A DNA stretch of 64,000 nucleotides from CAWBAT01 sp046331665 (GCA_046331665.1 JAXLQK010000013.1:114411-178410), one strand, 5' to 3'. Positions 46,887 through 56,429 are shown, numbered from the stretch's first letter. Numbers and translations: made by a program. Notes: generated by a model not told the origin, from the sequence alone.

Positions 46887-48269
46887 CTATTCGAGGTCGT
46901 GTTTCTTGACCTTATACCGCAGGGTGTCGCGGCTGATTTTCAACAACTTCGCAGCTTTCGTCTTGTTGTTGTTCGCATACTGCAGGGCCTGGAGTATTAA
47001 CTCTTTTTCGATGGCTTCCAGTCCTGCCCCTTCGGTGGGCAATTTAAACAAGTGATCTCCGGAAGCACGGGTCACCGACATGGCCGTGTTGGGATCCAGG
47101 ATGCGGATGGGCAATTCCGCCACATCAATCACTTCCCGATCAGCCAGGATCATGGCCCGTTCAATGGCGTTCTTGAGCTCCCGCACGTTTCCCGGCCACG
47201 AATAATTCATCAGCAGTTTCATGCCTTCGGGTGTGACCCCTTTGACATTCTTGCGAAACTGGGTGTTGTAACGTTGAATGAAGTGTTCAATGAGAGCGGG
47301 GATATCCTCTTTACGTTCCCGCAAGGGGGGAATGACGATGGGGATTACTGAAAGCCGGTAAAACAGATCTTCCCGAAACTTACCTTCCTGTACCACTGCC
47401 TCCAGGTTCCGATTGGTTGAAGCCACCACCTGGACATTGACGGAAAGATCCTTGACGCCTCCCACCCGGCGGAACGTTTGATCTTCAAGGACGCGGAGGA
47501 ACTTGGACTGCATGTTGATATGCATCTCGCTGATTTCATCCAGGAAAACGGTGCCGCCGTCGGCCATTTCAAAAACGCCCTTCTTCATGGTTTTGGCGTC
47601 TGTGAAAGCTCCTTTCTCATATCCGAACAGTTCGGTCTCGATGAGCGTCTCGGGAATGGCGGCGCAATTCAAGGCGAAGAACGGGTGGTCACGGCGGGCG
47701 CTTTCGTAGTGAAGGGCGCGGCTTACCAGATCTTTACCGGTGCCGCTCTCTCCCTGAACCAGCAACGTGGTTGCTCCGGACTGGGCGAGCCGCTTGATTA
47801 ATTCCAGGACGTCACGAATCGGTTTCGAGCGGCCGACGATGTTCTCCAGGCTGAAACGGGTCTTATTGGTTTTAAAAGTCTGCGCGACCTGGCTTTTGAG
47901 CCGAAAGGTTTCGAGCGCATTGCGAATGATGTTTTCCAGCTTCTCGAAATTGATCGGCTTCTCGATGAAATCGTAGGCGCCCAGCTTAAGGGCCTGAACC
48001 GCGACATCAACGACCCCGAAAGCCGTGATCATAATCACAGGCAAGGTAGGGTGCGTCTCCTTGATTTCCTTCAACAACTCAATGCCGCTGCCGTCCGGGA
48101 GTTTGATGTCGAGCGTCACGAGGTCTGGAATTTCCTGCCCGATCCTTCGAGCAGCCTCCTGAATATCTTCGGCTTCGGAGACCTGGTAACCCCAGGATTC
48201 CAATTTTTGCTTCATTGACCATCGAATCAGCTTCTCGTCGTCAACAATCAGGATATTTTCATGTGGCAT
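46887..48269 (-). CDS. Sigma-54-dependent response regulator, NtrC family (1)
   Basis: 460 residues: receiver (1-120, acceptor Asp in LVTLDIKLPDGSG, KP at YDFIEKPI), AAA+ domain (about 145-380) with Walker A GESGTGKDLV, Walker B GGTVFLDEISEM and R-finger region, and a C-terminal Fis-type helix-turn-helix (ALQYANNNKTKAAKLLKISR). The sigma-54-contacting loop reads GAFTDA instead of GAFTGA, a variant seen in some natural activators. Follows its probable cognate kinase by 157 nt on the same strand. Confidence 0.93.
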   Translation of the reverse strand: MPHENILIVDDEKLIRWSMKQKLESWGYQVSEAEDIQEAARRIGQEIPDLVTLDIKLPDGSGIELLKEIKETHPTLPVIMITAFGVVDVAVQALKLGAYDFIEKPINFEKLENIIRNALETFRLKSQVAQTFKTNKTRFSLENIVGRSKPIRDVLELIKRLAQSGATTLLVQGESGTGKDLVSRALHYESARRDHPFFALNCAAIPETLIETELFGYEKGAFTDAKTMKKGVFEMADGGTVFLDEISEMHINMQSKFLRVLEDQTFRRVGGVKDLSVNVQVVASTNRNLEAVVQEGKFREDLFYRLSVIPIVIPPLRERKEDIPALIEHFIQRYNTQFRKNVKGVTPEGMKLLMNYSWPGNVRELKNAIERAMILADREVIDVAELPIRILDPNTAMSVTRASGDHLFKLPTEGAGLEAIEKELILQALQYANNNKTKAAKLLKISRDTLRYKVKKHDLE

Positions 48270-48426
48270 GGGTCTTTAACGGCTTTCTATTCGATTGGTC
48301 ACTTCAAATCTGGACTTCCGGGTATTTGGCCGCTCCTGGGCTCCAAAAGTCCTTTGAGGATGACTAGTTGGGTGGAATATAGCCCAAGGCACTTGCAGGA
48401 AGGAAGCAATTTATTCCGCAGTAAAG

Positions 48427-49938
48427 TCAGGGTTCGGGGACATGGCGGAACACCGGGATGAGAGGCAGGTCGATCATGAAACAGGTTGTCTTATGGGGCT
48501 CGCTCTCGACGGTAATTTCCCCCCCGTGGTTGAGAACGATGCGCTTGCAGGTGGCCAGCCCAAGACCCGTTCCGTGTTTCTTGGTTGTGAAGAAGGGATG
48601 AAAGATCTTACTTAACTGATCCTTGGAGATGCCCGGACCATCATCGGTCACTTCGACCCGGATTCTGGAGTCATTTTGACTGGAGAGCCTGACGGTCACA
48701 CTGCCGTCCTTTCCGATGGCTTCGATGCTATTTAGGATGAGATTCATGAGGAGTTGTTTTAACTCATTCTCATCGCCCAGCAGAAACGGGAGACTGCCGT
48801 TTGATTGCAAGCGCAACGAGATCTTCTTGGAGTCCGCCAGCTTCTTCAGGAAGGAGAGGACTTCATGCGTCAACTCGACGAGGTCGATCCTGGCGAAATC
48901 CGGATTCCTGGGTTTTGAAAAGGACAGCAGGTTCATCACACTGCGGTCAATTCGCCGCACCTCGGAAAGCACTTCAACCAGGATCGCCCGGTGCGGATGC
49001 TCCACCGGCAGATTGTCTCGAATAATCTCAATGGCGCCCTTGATTCCCGCCAAGGGGTTCTTGATTTCATGGGCTAAGCCGGCCGTCAGTTCTCCGATGG
49101 CCGATAACTTTTCCATTTGGGCCAGGTGCCGGTCCAGCAGCTTCTGCTCGGTCACGTCCTTCAGGACTGAAGAGAACCCAATCACCTTTCCCTCAGGGTC
49201 TTTGAGAGTGGTGCGGGTGAAGATGACGTCGATCAGCTGGCCGTCTTTGGTCAACCGCTGAGTCTGGTAACTGCGCAAATATCCCTCGCGACGGGATACT
49301 CTGGAAATTTCTTCGAGCTCTTTTTTTTCCTTGAGGTAGGGAGGCAGCAAAATGTCCAACGACCGCCCCAGCATTTCTTCTTCCGTATACCCGAAGATGG
49401 CCTCCGCCCCTTTATTCCAGGAAGTAATATGCTCTCGAGCATCAAGGGTAAAAATGGCATCGGCGGAGTTACGCAGGATGCTGGCAAAGAACTGCTCCTT
49501 CTCTTGAATGGCAGTTTCAAGTTCACGAATCTTGGTTAAATCATGACAAAGGAAAATCATCCCTACCCTATCACTGAAATTGGAGGATACGGTCGAGACG
49601 GAGAGTCTTACCGGGATCTCCCGGCCTTCTCGTCCTCGAAGAAAGGTTTCAAAGTGGTGCACCCCGGGCCCCCCCTTGGTCCCAGCCAGAATCCTCTGGG
49701 CCTCTTTTTCCCCCTCGTTCAAAAGATCTCCAAAGGGTCGGCCCAAAATTTGAGTTGCCGTATAACCCAAAAGGACCTGTGCTCCAGGATTGAAGGAGTT
49801 GAGTAGCCCTTCTGAGTCCACGGAAAAGAGTGCCTCGTCGACACAGACGACGCGACAACTCTGCAGACAAACTTCTTCAGGCAGGCCCGGATGGGAATTC
49901 AACTTCTCATGATTTTGATCCAGCGGTCTTTCACGCAC
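48427..49938 (-). CDS. Two-PAS soluble histidine kinase
   Basis: 503 residues: PAS 1 (about 28-140), PAS 2 (about 150-270, ILRNSADAIFTLDAREHITS), HisKA with phospho-His in TAGLAHEIKNPLAGIKGAIE, and an ATPase domain (N-box LMNLILNSIEAIGKDG, DDGPGI, GTGLGLATCKRIVLNHGG). No membrane helix, hence cytoplasmic. Three Cys (CLQSCRVVC) lie just before PAS 1 and could be redox- or metal-sensitive (inference). Paired with the NtrC-type regulator downstream. Confidence 0.92.
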   Translation of the reverse strand: MRERPLDQNHEKLNSHPGLPEEVCLQSCRVVCVDEALFSVDSEGLLNSFNPGAQVLLGYTATQILGRPFGDLLNEGEKEAQRILAGTKGGPGVHHFETFLRGREGREIPVRLSVSTVSSNFSDRVGMIFLCHDLTKIRELETAIQEKEQFFASILRNSADAIFTLDAREHITSWNKGAEAIFGYTEEEMLGRSLDILLPPYLKEKKELEEISRVSRREGYLRSYQTQRLTKDGQLIDVIFTRTTLKDPEGKVIGFSSVLKDVTEQKLLDRHLAQMEKLSAIGELTAGLAHEIKNPLAGIKGAIEIIRDNLPVEHPHRAILVEVLSEVRRIDRSVMNLLSFSKPRNPDFARIDLVELTHEVLSFLKKLADSKKISLRLQSNGSLPFLLGDENELKQLLMNLILNSIEAIGKDGSVTVRLSSQNDSRIRVEVTDDGPGISKDQLSKIFHPFFTTKKHGTGLGLATCKRIVLNHGGEITVESEPHKTTCFMIDLPLIPVFRHVPEP

Positions 49939-50233
49939 GCGTTACATCACCCCAAGCTGAAATCCGGCTTGCCCCCATGATCCATTCGAGAATTAGGAAG
50001 GCACGATTTTTCCCGATGATTTCGAAGACGCCCCCTACTGCTGAAAACCTCAGCACATGGTCTGCCAAAAACAACCCTTGTATCAGAAAAGTTTACCGGA
50101 GGGTGGCCTGCCAACTAGAACAGGCTGATGGGGGATATAGCAAACCGCTGGGTGAAATCATCCATGTGAAGAGAGCGCTTTAATGCCGGAGGCGGATAGA
50201 CTGAAATCGGCTGGAGAGTAAGAATCAGGCCGA
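49939..50233. other. Intergenic region between archaemetzincin and PAS kinase genes
   Basis: 295 nt with no gene seen. It holds a small hairpin (TGCTGAAAACCTCAGCA at about 50039-50055) but no T-run. Confidence 0.4.
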
Positions 50234-50755
50234 TCATCGAAGGGATTTAAGGCAGGTGGGACAAAATCGATTGGATTTCAGATCAATTTGGTCCACGGAA
50301 TTGGAGTGACTCATGACGCACGAGTAGTCTGAACAATGCACCAGACCAAAGGTGTGGCCCAATTCATGGACTGCTTCCTTCTCACACCGGCCATACAACT
50401 TTTCCATATCCTCCGGAAGGCCGTAAAAACCTTGTCTCAAGCGGCAGGTCGAAATGAGCGCGGCGCGGTTTTTCCATTGGGCCTCTCCAAAGACAAAGGT
50501 GAGGACGGGAATAAAAAGATCGACCTCACAGACTCCCAGGAGTTTTGTCGTTTGATCGCCTCCGCTGTTCAGCACCATCCCCAGCAGTTGGGTGGAAAAA
50601 TACTGCTGTCGTCCGGCGTGGTAGGCGTCAGCAGGGTCGAGGATCTTTTTTTCCAGAAGACAAGGCATTCCCAAGGTATCCGTCAAAGCTACCTGGAGCC
50701 AGGAGAGGACGTCGGCGTCAACGTCACCGATGCGAACGAGATAAATTTCAGGCAT
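50234..50755 (-). CDS. amzA: Archaemetzincin family zinc metalloprotease
   Basis: 173 residues. The full archaemetzincin signature is present: HELGHTFGLVHC (zinc ligands His-His-His, catalytic Glu), then SDYSCVMSHSNSV with the second Cys and the Met-turn, and FCPTCLKSL, the additional CxxC that binds a second zinc. Cytoplasmic, no signal peptide. Bacterial and archaeal members have few known substrates. It starts 38 nt after the end of the NtrC-type regulator 2 gene and so may share its transcript. Confidence 0.92.
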   Translation of the reverse strand: MPEIYLVRIGDVDADVLSWLQVALTDTLGMPCLLEKKILDPADAYHAGRQQYFSTQLLGMVLNSGGDQTTKLLGVCEVDLFIPVLTFVFGEAQWKNRAALISTCRLRQGFYGLPEDMEKLYGRCEKEAVHELGHTFGLVHCSDYSCVMSHSNSVDQIDLKSNRFCPTCLKSLR

Positions 50756-50792
50756 GCGTCAGGGTGCAGCTCCCGTCCTTTTTCGAAACGAG

Positions 50793-52244
50793 TCAGTGCG
50801 GAAGGGTTGCGCCCTCCTCTCGTTCCATATTTTCCGGAGAACGTTTATTCGACTCCGTTGTCCCGGGTTCATCTCGCGCAGCAGGCTTTGACAACGACTC
50901 TCTCTTTAATTCATAGCGCCTGATTTTGTTATAGAGGGTCACGCGATCAATTTCAAGCAATCGCGCCGCTTGTGAGATGTTCCAGCCGGTCTCGGTCAGC
51001 ACCCGCTGAATATGCCGGGCTTCCATCGACGATAGGGATCGCTGTCCGGCGGGAGAGGCGGAAAGGTGCGTTTGCAAGGGAAGGTCTCCGGGCTCAATCT
51101 CGGTTCCTTTGCAGACGAGCACGGCGCGTTCGATGGCATTCTGCAATTCCCTGATGTTCCCCGGCCAATCATAGCTCACGAGCAAACCCATGGCTTCCGT
51201 GGAGGCTCGAACAACCGGCTTGTTCATCGCCACACTATGTTTTTGGACAAAGTGGTCAACCAGGAGGGGGATGTCTTCTCTCCTCTTCCGCAGGGGCGGG
51301 ATGGTAATGGAGAAAACATTCAACCGATAATACAAATCTTCACGGAAACTGCCTTTGGCCACCATTTCTTCCAGATTGCGATTGGTGGCCACCAAGAGCC
51401 GGAAATCCACAGACAAGGGCTGATTTCCGCCAACACGGGTGATCTTTTTCTCTTCAATGACGCGCAGCAAATCGATTTGGGTCTTGAGGCTGATATCGCC
51501 AATTTCATCCAGAAAAAGGGTCCCCCCATCAGCCATTTCGAATTTTCCCTTCCTGCGGTACTGCGCTCCGGTGAACGCCCCCTTTTCGTGTCCAAAGAGT
51601 TCACTTTCGAGGATTCCTTCCGCGAGGGCACCGCAGTTGACCACAAGGATGGGCATATAGCGCCGCGGGCTATTGGCATGGATGGCTCTCGCCACCAATT
51701 CCTTGCCGGTTCCGCTTTCTCCCCGGATCAAAACCGTGGTGTCTGTTTGGGAAACCAACATCAACTGTTCGAGGACACGGCGCATGGCCCCGCTGCGGCC
51801 AACGATTTCATGAAAGCGCGACAGTTCATCGATCTTTTCCCGTAACCGTACATTTTCAGAAAACAGCGCCCGCCGTTCCGCGGCATTTTTTACCAGGTGC
51901 TCCAGATCGTCCGGATCGATCGGTTTCACGATGTAGTCATAGGCGCCCTGTTTCATCGCCTCCACGGCCGTTTCCACCGAGGCGTAGGCGGTCATCAAAA
52001 TGATGGTGGCATTGGCATCCACCTGGCGTATTTTCTTTTGAAGTTCCAGCCCGTCCATCCCCGGCATCTTGATATCCAGCAAATACACCTCCCACTGGTG
52101 TTGCGTAAGCTTCTCAAGAGCTTCTTTTCCTGAACCGGCGACATCGACTTGATATCCTTCCTCTTCAAACCAGCTCTTGAGGGAATCCCGCACGCTGGCT
52201 TCGTCGTCAGCGATCAAGATCCGAACGTCTTTTGTTTTTGCCAT
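50793..52244 (-). CDS. Sigma-54-dependent response regulator, NtrC family (2)
   Basis: 483 residues from ATG 52244 (GAGGTGG upstream). Receiver (VRILIADDEASVRDSLKSWF; acceptor in YLLDIKMPGMDG), AAA+ domain with RGESGTGKELVARAIH, canonical GAFTGA loop (GHEKGAFTGAQYRRKG) and GGTLFLDEIGDISL, then a Fis-type HTH (TGWNISQAARLLEIDRVTLY). The last 35 residues are a charged tail. Begins 11 nt after the haem-sensor kinase gene: a cognate pair. Expected to activate sigma-54 promoters such as the one before the HybA-type gene. Confidence 0.95.
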   Translation of the reverse strand: MAKTKDVRILIADDEASVRDSLKSWFEEEGYQVDVAGSGKEALEKLTQHQWEVYLLDIKMPGMDGLELQKKIRQVDANATIILMTAYASVETAVEAMKQGAYDYIVKPIDPDDLEHLVKNAAERRALFSENVRLREKIDELSRFHEIVGRSGAMRRVLEQLMLVSQTDTTVLIRGESGTGKELVARAIHANSPRRYMPILVVNCGALAEGILESELFGHEKGAFTGAQYRRKGKFEMADGGTLFLDEIGDISLKTQIDLLRVIEEKKITRVGGNQPLSVDFRLLVATNRNLEEMVAKGSFREDLYYRLNVFSITIPPLRKRREDIPLLVDHFVQKHSVAMNKPVVRASTEAMGLLVSYDWPGNIRELQNAIERAVLVCKGTEIEPGDLPLQTHLSASPAGQRSLSSMEARHIQRVLTETGWNISQAARLLEIDRVTLYNKIRRYELKRESLSKPAARDEPGTTESNKRSPENMEREEGATLPH

Positions 52245-52255
52245 GATCCACCTCG

Positions 52256-53911
52256 TTAAACCTGCACCCCTTGGGGCCACGTTTCAGTTTTCTCCGGTCT
52301 GTCCGCTTCCAGGTCTTCTTGTTTCTTCAAGGGCAAGTGCAAGCGGAAGGTCGTCCCCTTCCCCGGGCTCGATTCGACAGCGATGACGCCTCCGTGTTGC
52401 TGCACAATGCCATAGACAACAGCCAAACCTAATCCAACCCCTTTCCCCTGCTCCTTCGTGGTAAAGAACGGTTCAAAGATGTGCTTTTGAGTTTCTTGAT
52501 CCATGCCAATTCCATTGTCACAAACAGAGAGTTCCACGGTGGACCTGTCCGCAGCTTGACGCGTGCCAATCTCCAAGATTCCCTCTCCCGTGGACATGGC
52601 TTCACAAGCATTGATGAGGAGTGCGACCAGCGCCTGTCGGATCAAAGGAGCATCACAAGTGACCGATGGGAGAGTAGGGTCGAGGCGCAGCGAGGTCCGG
52701 AGATTCATCAGATCGATCTTATGCTGAACCAGCCGCAGAGATTGCTGAACGAGGTCATTGAGGGAGTTCGGCTGAAGATTGACCTTCCCTTGCCTGGCGA
52801 ATTGGAGAAGGTTTTTGACAATTTCGCCACAACGCGCCGATTCACTGGCAATGACTTCCAGGTATTGAGTCGTCGTGACCGGATTCAGTCCGGTGGCCTG
52901 GCTATTCTTCAACTGCTTCAGCAGAAGCTTGGCGTAGGTGAGAATCCCGCTGAGAGGATTATTGATTTCGTGGGCCACGATAGCGGCCAATTTCCCGACT
53001 GAAGCCATGCGTTCCGCATTGACGATCTGCTGTTGGGCATCCTGGAGTTCTTTGGTCTTCTGTTTGATCCGGCTTTCCAGCGTTTGGTTCCAGCTATCCA
53101 GTTCGTTTTTGGCCCGACGCAATTCCACGACCATCTGATTAAAGGACGCCGCCAGCTGGCCGATCTCATCGCGCGAAGAAATGGGAATCAGCGCGTCCAG
53201 ATCTCCTGAGGCCACTCGTTCCGTTCCCAGGGTTAACTGCCTGACCGGCCGATAAACCATCAGCCAAACAGGGACACCGATCAACAGGGGAATCGCCAGC
53301 AGAACCAGCAGAAAATTGGCCACCAACTTTCGCGTTCCCGCGGCGATAGCTTCATCGACTTTGGCCAGAGACAAGGTCACATCAAGAACGCCAAGCACCT
53401 GTCTTTGGGGGGAATGCGCATGACAATCGGCATCGGTACAGCTCGCTTCATTCTCGATGGGATTGATCAATCCCAGATTCCGGCTTCCGTTCGCTGTGGT
53501 ATAGATGCGCATCCGATCGGGCCGCTGCAGGCGGTGCAGAGGTTCCCCTTGGGAATGGCAGGCCGTACAGGCTTCCGCCTGCTTGTCAACGAAAGAGCCG
53601 ATTTCCTGCGCATCGGTGGAATAGCTGATGCGTCCGTTGTCGTTATAGATGCGGATCTTTCCAATGCCCGGCTCCCCGCCGATGGTGCTGATGATGTGAT
53701 ACACCTCGTCGCGATGGTTTTGGAGCATGGAGTAGCGGGTGCTCCGTTTGATCGTGTCACTGATGCGATCGGCATTTGCAAAGACAGATTCCTCCAGGTG
53801 TCGCTGGTGCAGATAAATAATCTGTCTTCCCAGCAGGACAAAGATCACCACCAGGACAAGTACCAGGCAGATGGTGAGTCGCAGACTAAGATTGAAGGAA
53901 TGACCTGGCAT
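52256..53911 (-). CDS. Membrane histidine kinase with periplasmic CXXCH haem-c sensor
   Basis: 551 residues from ATG 53911 (GAGGT upstream). Membrane helix 1 about 10-29, periplasmic sensor 30-197, membrane helix 2 about 199-220, HAMP 221-275, coiled coil, HisKA (AIVAHEINNPLSGILTYAKL) and ATPase domain (NACEAM, DNGIGM, GKGVGLGLAVVYGIVQQHGG). The sensor carries CTACHSQGEPLH at 115-119, a canonical haem-c attachment site, and a looser CTDADCH at 158-164, a possible second, non-canonical site. Placed right after the HybB-trihaem gene (35 nt) and before its NtrC-type partner: a redox or gas sensor of this respiratory module is a strong inference. Confidence 0.93.
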   Translation of the reverse strand: MPGHSFNLSLRLTICLVLVLVVIFVLLGRQIIYLHQRHLEESVFANADRISDTIKRSTRYSMLQNHRDEVYHIISTIGGEPGIGKIRIYNDNGRISYSTDAQEIGSFVDKQAEACTACHSQGEPLHRLQRPDRMRIYTTANGSRNLGLINPIENEASCTDADCHAHSPQRQVLGVLDVTLSLAKVDEAIAAGTRKLVANFLLVLLAIPLLIGVPVWLMVYRPVRQLTLGTERVASGDLDALIPISSRDEIGQLAASFNQMVVELRRAKNELDSWNQTLESRIKQKTKELQDAQQQIVNAERMASVGKLAAIVAHEINNPLSGILTYAKLLLKQLKNSQATGLNPVTTTQYLEVIASESARCGEIVKNLLQFARQGKVNLQPNSLNDLVQQSLRLVQHKIDLMNLRTSLRLDPTLPSVTCDAPLIRQALVALLINACEAMSTGEGILEIGTRQAADRSTVELSVCDNGIGMDQETQKHIFEPFFTTKEQGKGVGLGLAVVYGIVQQHGGVIAVESSPGKGTTFRLHLPLKKQEDLEADRPEKTETWPQGVQV

Positions 53912-53946
53912 GCTGAGACCTCGGGTTGACGTTCCTCTTTGTTGCA

Positions 53947-55551
53947 TCACTCTCCCTGGTGACAACTCTGGCAATCCTTCTGCGTGCTGAACGCCGTCTG
54001 CCCATCGTGACAACCCCCACAGCGGTCGGCGTGATGCATATCATTTTTTTTCCCCGAGGAAGACGGCGCGCCGCTCGACCGTAACAGCCCAAATCGCTGA
54101 AGGTGACAGGGCGTGCACTCCGGTCTTTTCTCATCCACATGTGAGGTATGGCGAAACGTGACCTTTCCCGGACTACCTTCTCCTTGTGGGAAATTGATTT
54201 CCTCTGGCAGTTTGAGTTGTTTTGTAGCCTTCTCGAGGGTCGCCGGATCCTCGGACACAGGGGAACCGGCCGCAGCCGGAGCAGGACGCAGCAAAATGCC
54301 GCTCACGGCCAGCGACATACTGCCAAAGAGGAAAATTCCTCCCAGGAAGAGTACCAAGGTTGTGCTGCTGAACAGCGGCTGACGCAGCACGACAGGCGCA
54401 AGAAATTCGGTGGAAACCCGTTTCGCCTCTTGCGGCGCCTCTTCCGGAAAAACGGGTAGGTTCTTAATGGCGGTTCGGAATAGAACAAACCCAAGGGCCA
54501 CGATACTCAAGGTCACCGATAGCTCGGTCCACTTGGGAAAGTATCGGTGGCCCAAGCCCGCTTCCATCCCAGAGATACTGATATTCAGCCGATTCATTAC
54601 AAAGCCCAAAATCACCAGGATGGAAGAGACAAAGAGACTGAAATGGTTCTGTCGTATTCGAGGGACAATAAGCAGAACGATGGGGGCCACAATTCCGAGG
54701 ATCAGTTCCGCCAGAAACATTCGCGCTTCATAGGTGGGCTCAAAAGCCTTGCTCAAGATCCCTTTCCCTGCCAAATCCTGAAGCTTCAACACAAAATACA
54801 CACTCAACGCGACGACGATCACCTTGGCCACATCAGCGAGTAGATCGATTTCCAGGCGTTTGCGAAAAGCGCGATAACTCAGAAAAGACTCGAAAATCGT
54901 CATGGCACAGCCGAGCGCCAACGCGGAAATATAGAAAAAGACGGGAAGAAGAGAGGAATACCAGAACGGATGAAGTTTTTGGGGGACGATCAGATAAAGG
55001 GAGCCGAGCGAAGACTGGTGCAGCGTGGAAAGGATCACGCCCAAAATGACCAGAGGAATCATCAGCGACTTCATGATTCGCAAAGGGAGTTCCCATTTGA
55101 GGCGCTGCAAAAGAATGGGGCTGAACTCGAGCGCGAGAACGGTGGTATAAAGTGTAACGCACCAGCCTACTTCAAACATGACCGAACGAGGATTCCACAT
55201 GACCAAGGGATGCCAGATCCGGTAAGGCCTCCCCAAATCGAAGAGCAAAGCGAGGATGACAAGCAGGTAACCGAGGAAGGCGGTCAGGATGGTGGGCCGG
55301 ACAATCGGTTTAAAGCGCTGGATGTTGAAGATGTAGACACACGCGCTGATCGTAAAGCCGCCCGCCGCCAGTGCCACCCCGCAAAGAATGTCGAACCCAA
55401 TCCAGATGCCCCACGGAAATTGGTCATTGAGCGCCGTGCTGGCTCCCAGCCCCTGACTGAAACGAACATAGGTGCTGTAGAGCCCTCCGACAAAAATGAA
55501 GCAAACCAGACCTCTCCAAAAGGTGAGCTTCGGAAATGAAATTGTTTTCAT
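53947..55551 (-). CDS. HybB/NrfD-family quinone protein fused to a C-terminal trihaem domain
   Basis: 534 residues from ATG 55551 (GGAGGAAAA just upstream). Residues about 1-430 are a polytopic HybB/NrfD-type membrane protein (about ten helices; FPWGIWIGFDILCGVALAAG, FDLGRPYRIWHPLVMWNPRS, LHQSSLGSLYLIVPQKLHPF). The last about 80 residues carry three CXXCH sites (CTPCH, CGGCH, CQSCH) with nearby His (FRHTSHVDE, NDMHHADR) in the style of the cytochrome c7/c3 class. Normally the haem subunit is a separate protein. Follows the HybA-type ferredoxin by 56 nt. Confidence 0.92.
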   Translation of the reverse strand: MKTISFPKLTFWRGLVCFIFVGGLYSTYVRFSQGLGASTALNDQFPWGIWIGFDILCGVALAAGGFTISACVYIFNIQRFKPIVRPTILTAFLGYLLVILALLFDLGRPYRIWHPLVMWNPRSVMFEVGWCVTLYTTVLALEFSPILLQRLKWELPLRIMKSLMIPLVILGVILSTLHQSSLGSLYLIVPQKLHPFWYSSLLPVFFYISALALGCAMTIFESFLSYRAFRKRLEIDLLADVAKVIVVALSVYFVLKLQDLAGKGILSKAFEPTYEARMFLAELILGIVAPIVLLIVPRIRQNHFSLFVSSILVILGFVMNRLNISISGMEAGLGHRYFPKWTELSVTLSIVALGFVLFRTAIKNLPVFPEEAPQEAKRVSTEFLAPVVLRQPLFSSTTLVLFLGGIFLFGSMSLAVSGILLRPAPAAAGSPVSEDPATLEKATKQLKLPEEINFPQGEGSPGKVTFRHTSHVDEKRPECTPCHLQRFGLLRSSGAPSSSGKKNDMHHADRCGGCHDGQTAFSTQKDCQSCHQGE

Positions 55552-55607
55552 TTTTCCTCCGCATCCCTCGTCGTCCGCCGTCACCGGCAGGCGGCGAGAG
55601 CTTGCCC

Positions 55608-56381
55608 TCAGCCTTGACGGTTCACCGGTTCAGTTTGCGAATCTTTGGCAACCTCATCGCGCCTGGCCGTGATCCACCAGATTCCTCCCAGCAAAACGCC
55701 GCCCAGCAGGACAAAGTCCGGAATCTCTTGCAAGACTTGCCAGGTCAGTAAGGGCAGAGGTTTCTTCTCAATCTGGGTTGGATATCCCAGCTCCCCCATG
55801 GCGACGTCCGAAATCAGGAGAACGGAGGTCCCACCCACTTCTTCCAGACCATAGATGTGGTTGAAATACTGTGCCGGCTGAGCCGAAAGTCGATGCCTGG
55901 CTTCTTGGACGAGTTCTTCCCGGTCTCCAAAAAGAGTGGCCTGGGTGGGGCAGGCTGCGGCACACGCCGTCGGAAGACCACGAGCCAGCCTGTCCGCGCA
56001 AAAGTCACACTTGCGCACCCGCGGAAAGACCTTGCTCCATTCATACTTGGGAATGCTAAAAGGGCAAGCGACCATACAATAACGGCAGCCGATACAGCGA
56101 TCTTCGTGGTAGACAACCGGGCCCGTTTGAGTTTTCTCTAAAGCGCCGACCGGGCAGACAGAAACGCAGGTGGGCGTTTCGCAATGCATGCAAAGCCGCC
56201 GGACATACCGGCCGTGGGTCGGATGGACAACGGTATAGGTAACTGCGGAGAGTTCGTCTTTCTGGAATTCGGGGTTTGCAACAGGCAGGTTGTTTCTTTC
56301 TTTACATGCCAGGTAACAAGCCCCACAGCCAATACAGCGAGTCGTGTCGAAGAGTATTCCCTTCTTTGTTGAATGGCTCAT
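55608..56381 (-). CDS. HybA/HmcB-type 4x(4Fe-4S) ferredoxin subunit with C-terminal anchor
   Basis: 257 residues. Four cluster motifs: CIGCGACYLACKERNN, CMHCETPTCVSVCPVGALEK, CIGCRYCMVACPFSIP and CDFCADRLARGLPTACAAAC. A hydrophobic segment (about 220-240) near the C-terminus anchors it. No Tat signal is visible, so this version probably faces the cytoplasm. Pairs with the HybB-type subunit. Preceded by a good sigma-54 promoter match. Confidence 0.93.
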   Translation of the reverse strand: MSHSTKKGILFDTTRCIGCGACYLACKERNNLPVANPEFQKDELSAVTYTVVHPTHGRYVRRLCMHCETPTCVSVCPVGALEKTQTGPVVYHEDRCIGCRYCMVACPFSIPKYEWSKVFPRVRKCDFCADRLARGLPTACAAACPTQATLFGDREELVQEARHRLSAQPAQYFNHIYGLEEVGGTSVLLISDVAMGELGYPTQIEKKPLPLLTWQVLQEIPDFVLLGGVLLGGIWWITARRDEVAKDSQTEPVNRQG

Positions 56382-56429
56382 AGGTGCGTCCTAAGAGAAT
56401 TGACACACCCCTTCCCCGGTGTTGAATTG

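Noticed and set aside
46887..48269. Loss of sigma-54 activity because of GAFTDA
   Set aside because: The Gly-to-Asp change at this position is found in natural activators, and the rest of the AAA+ core is intact.
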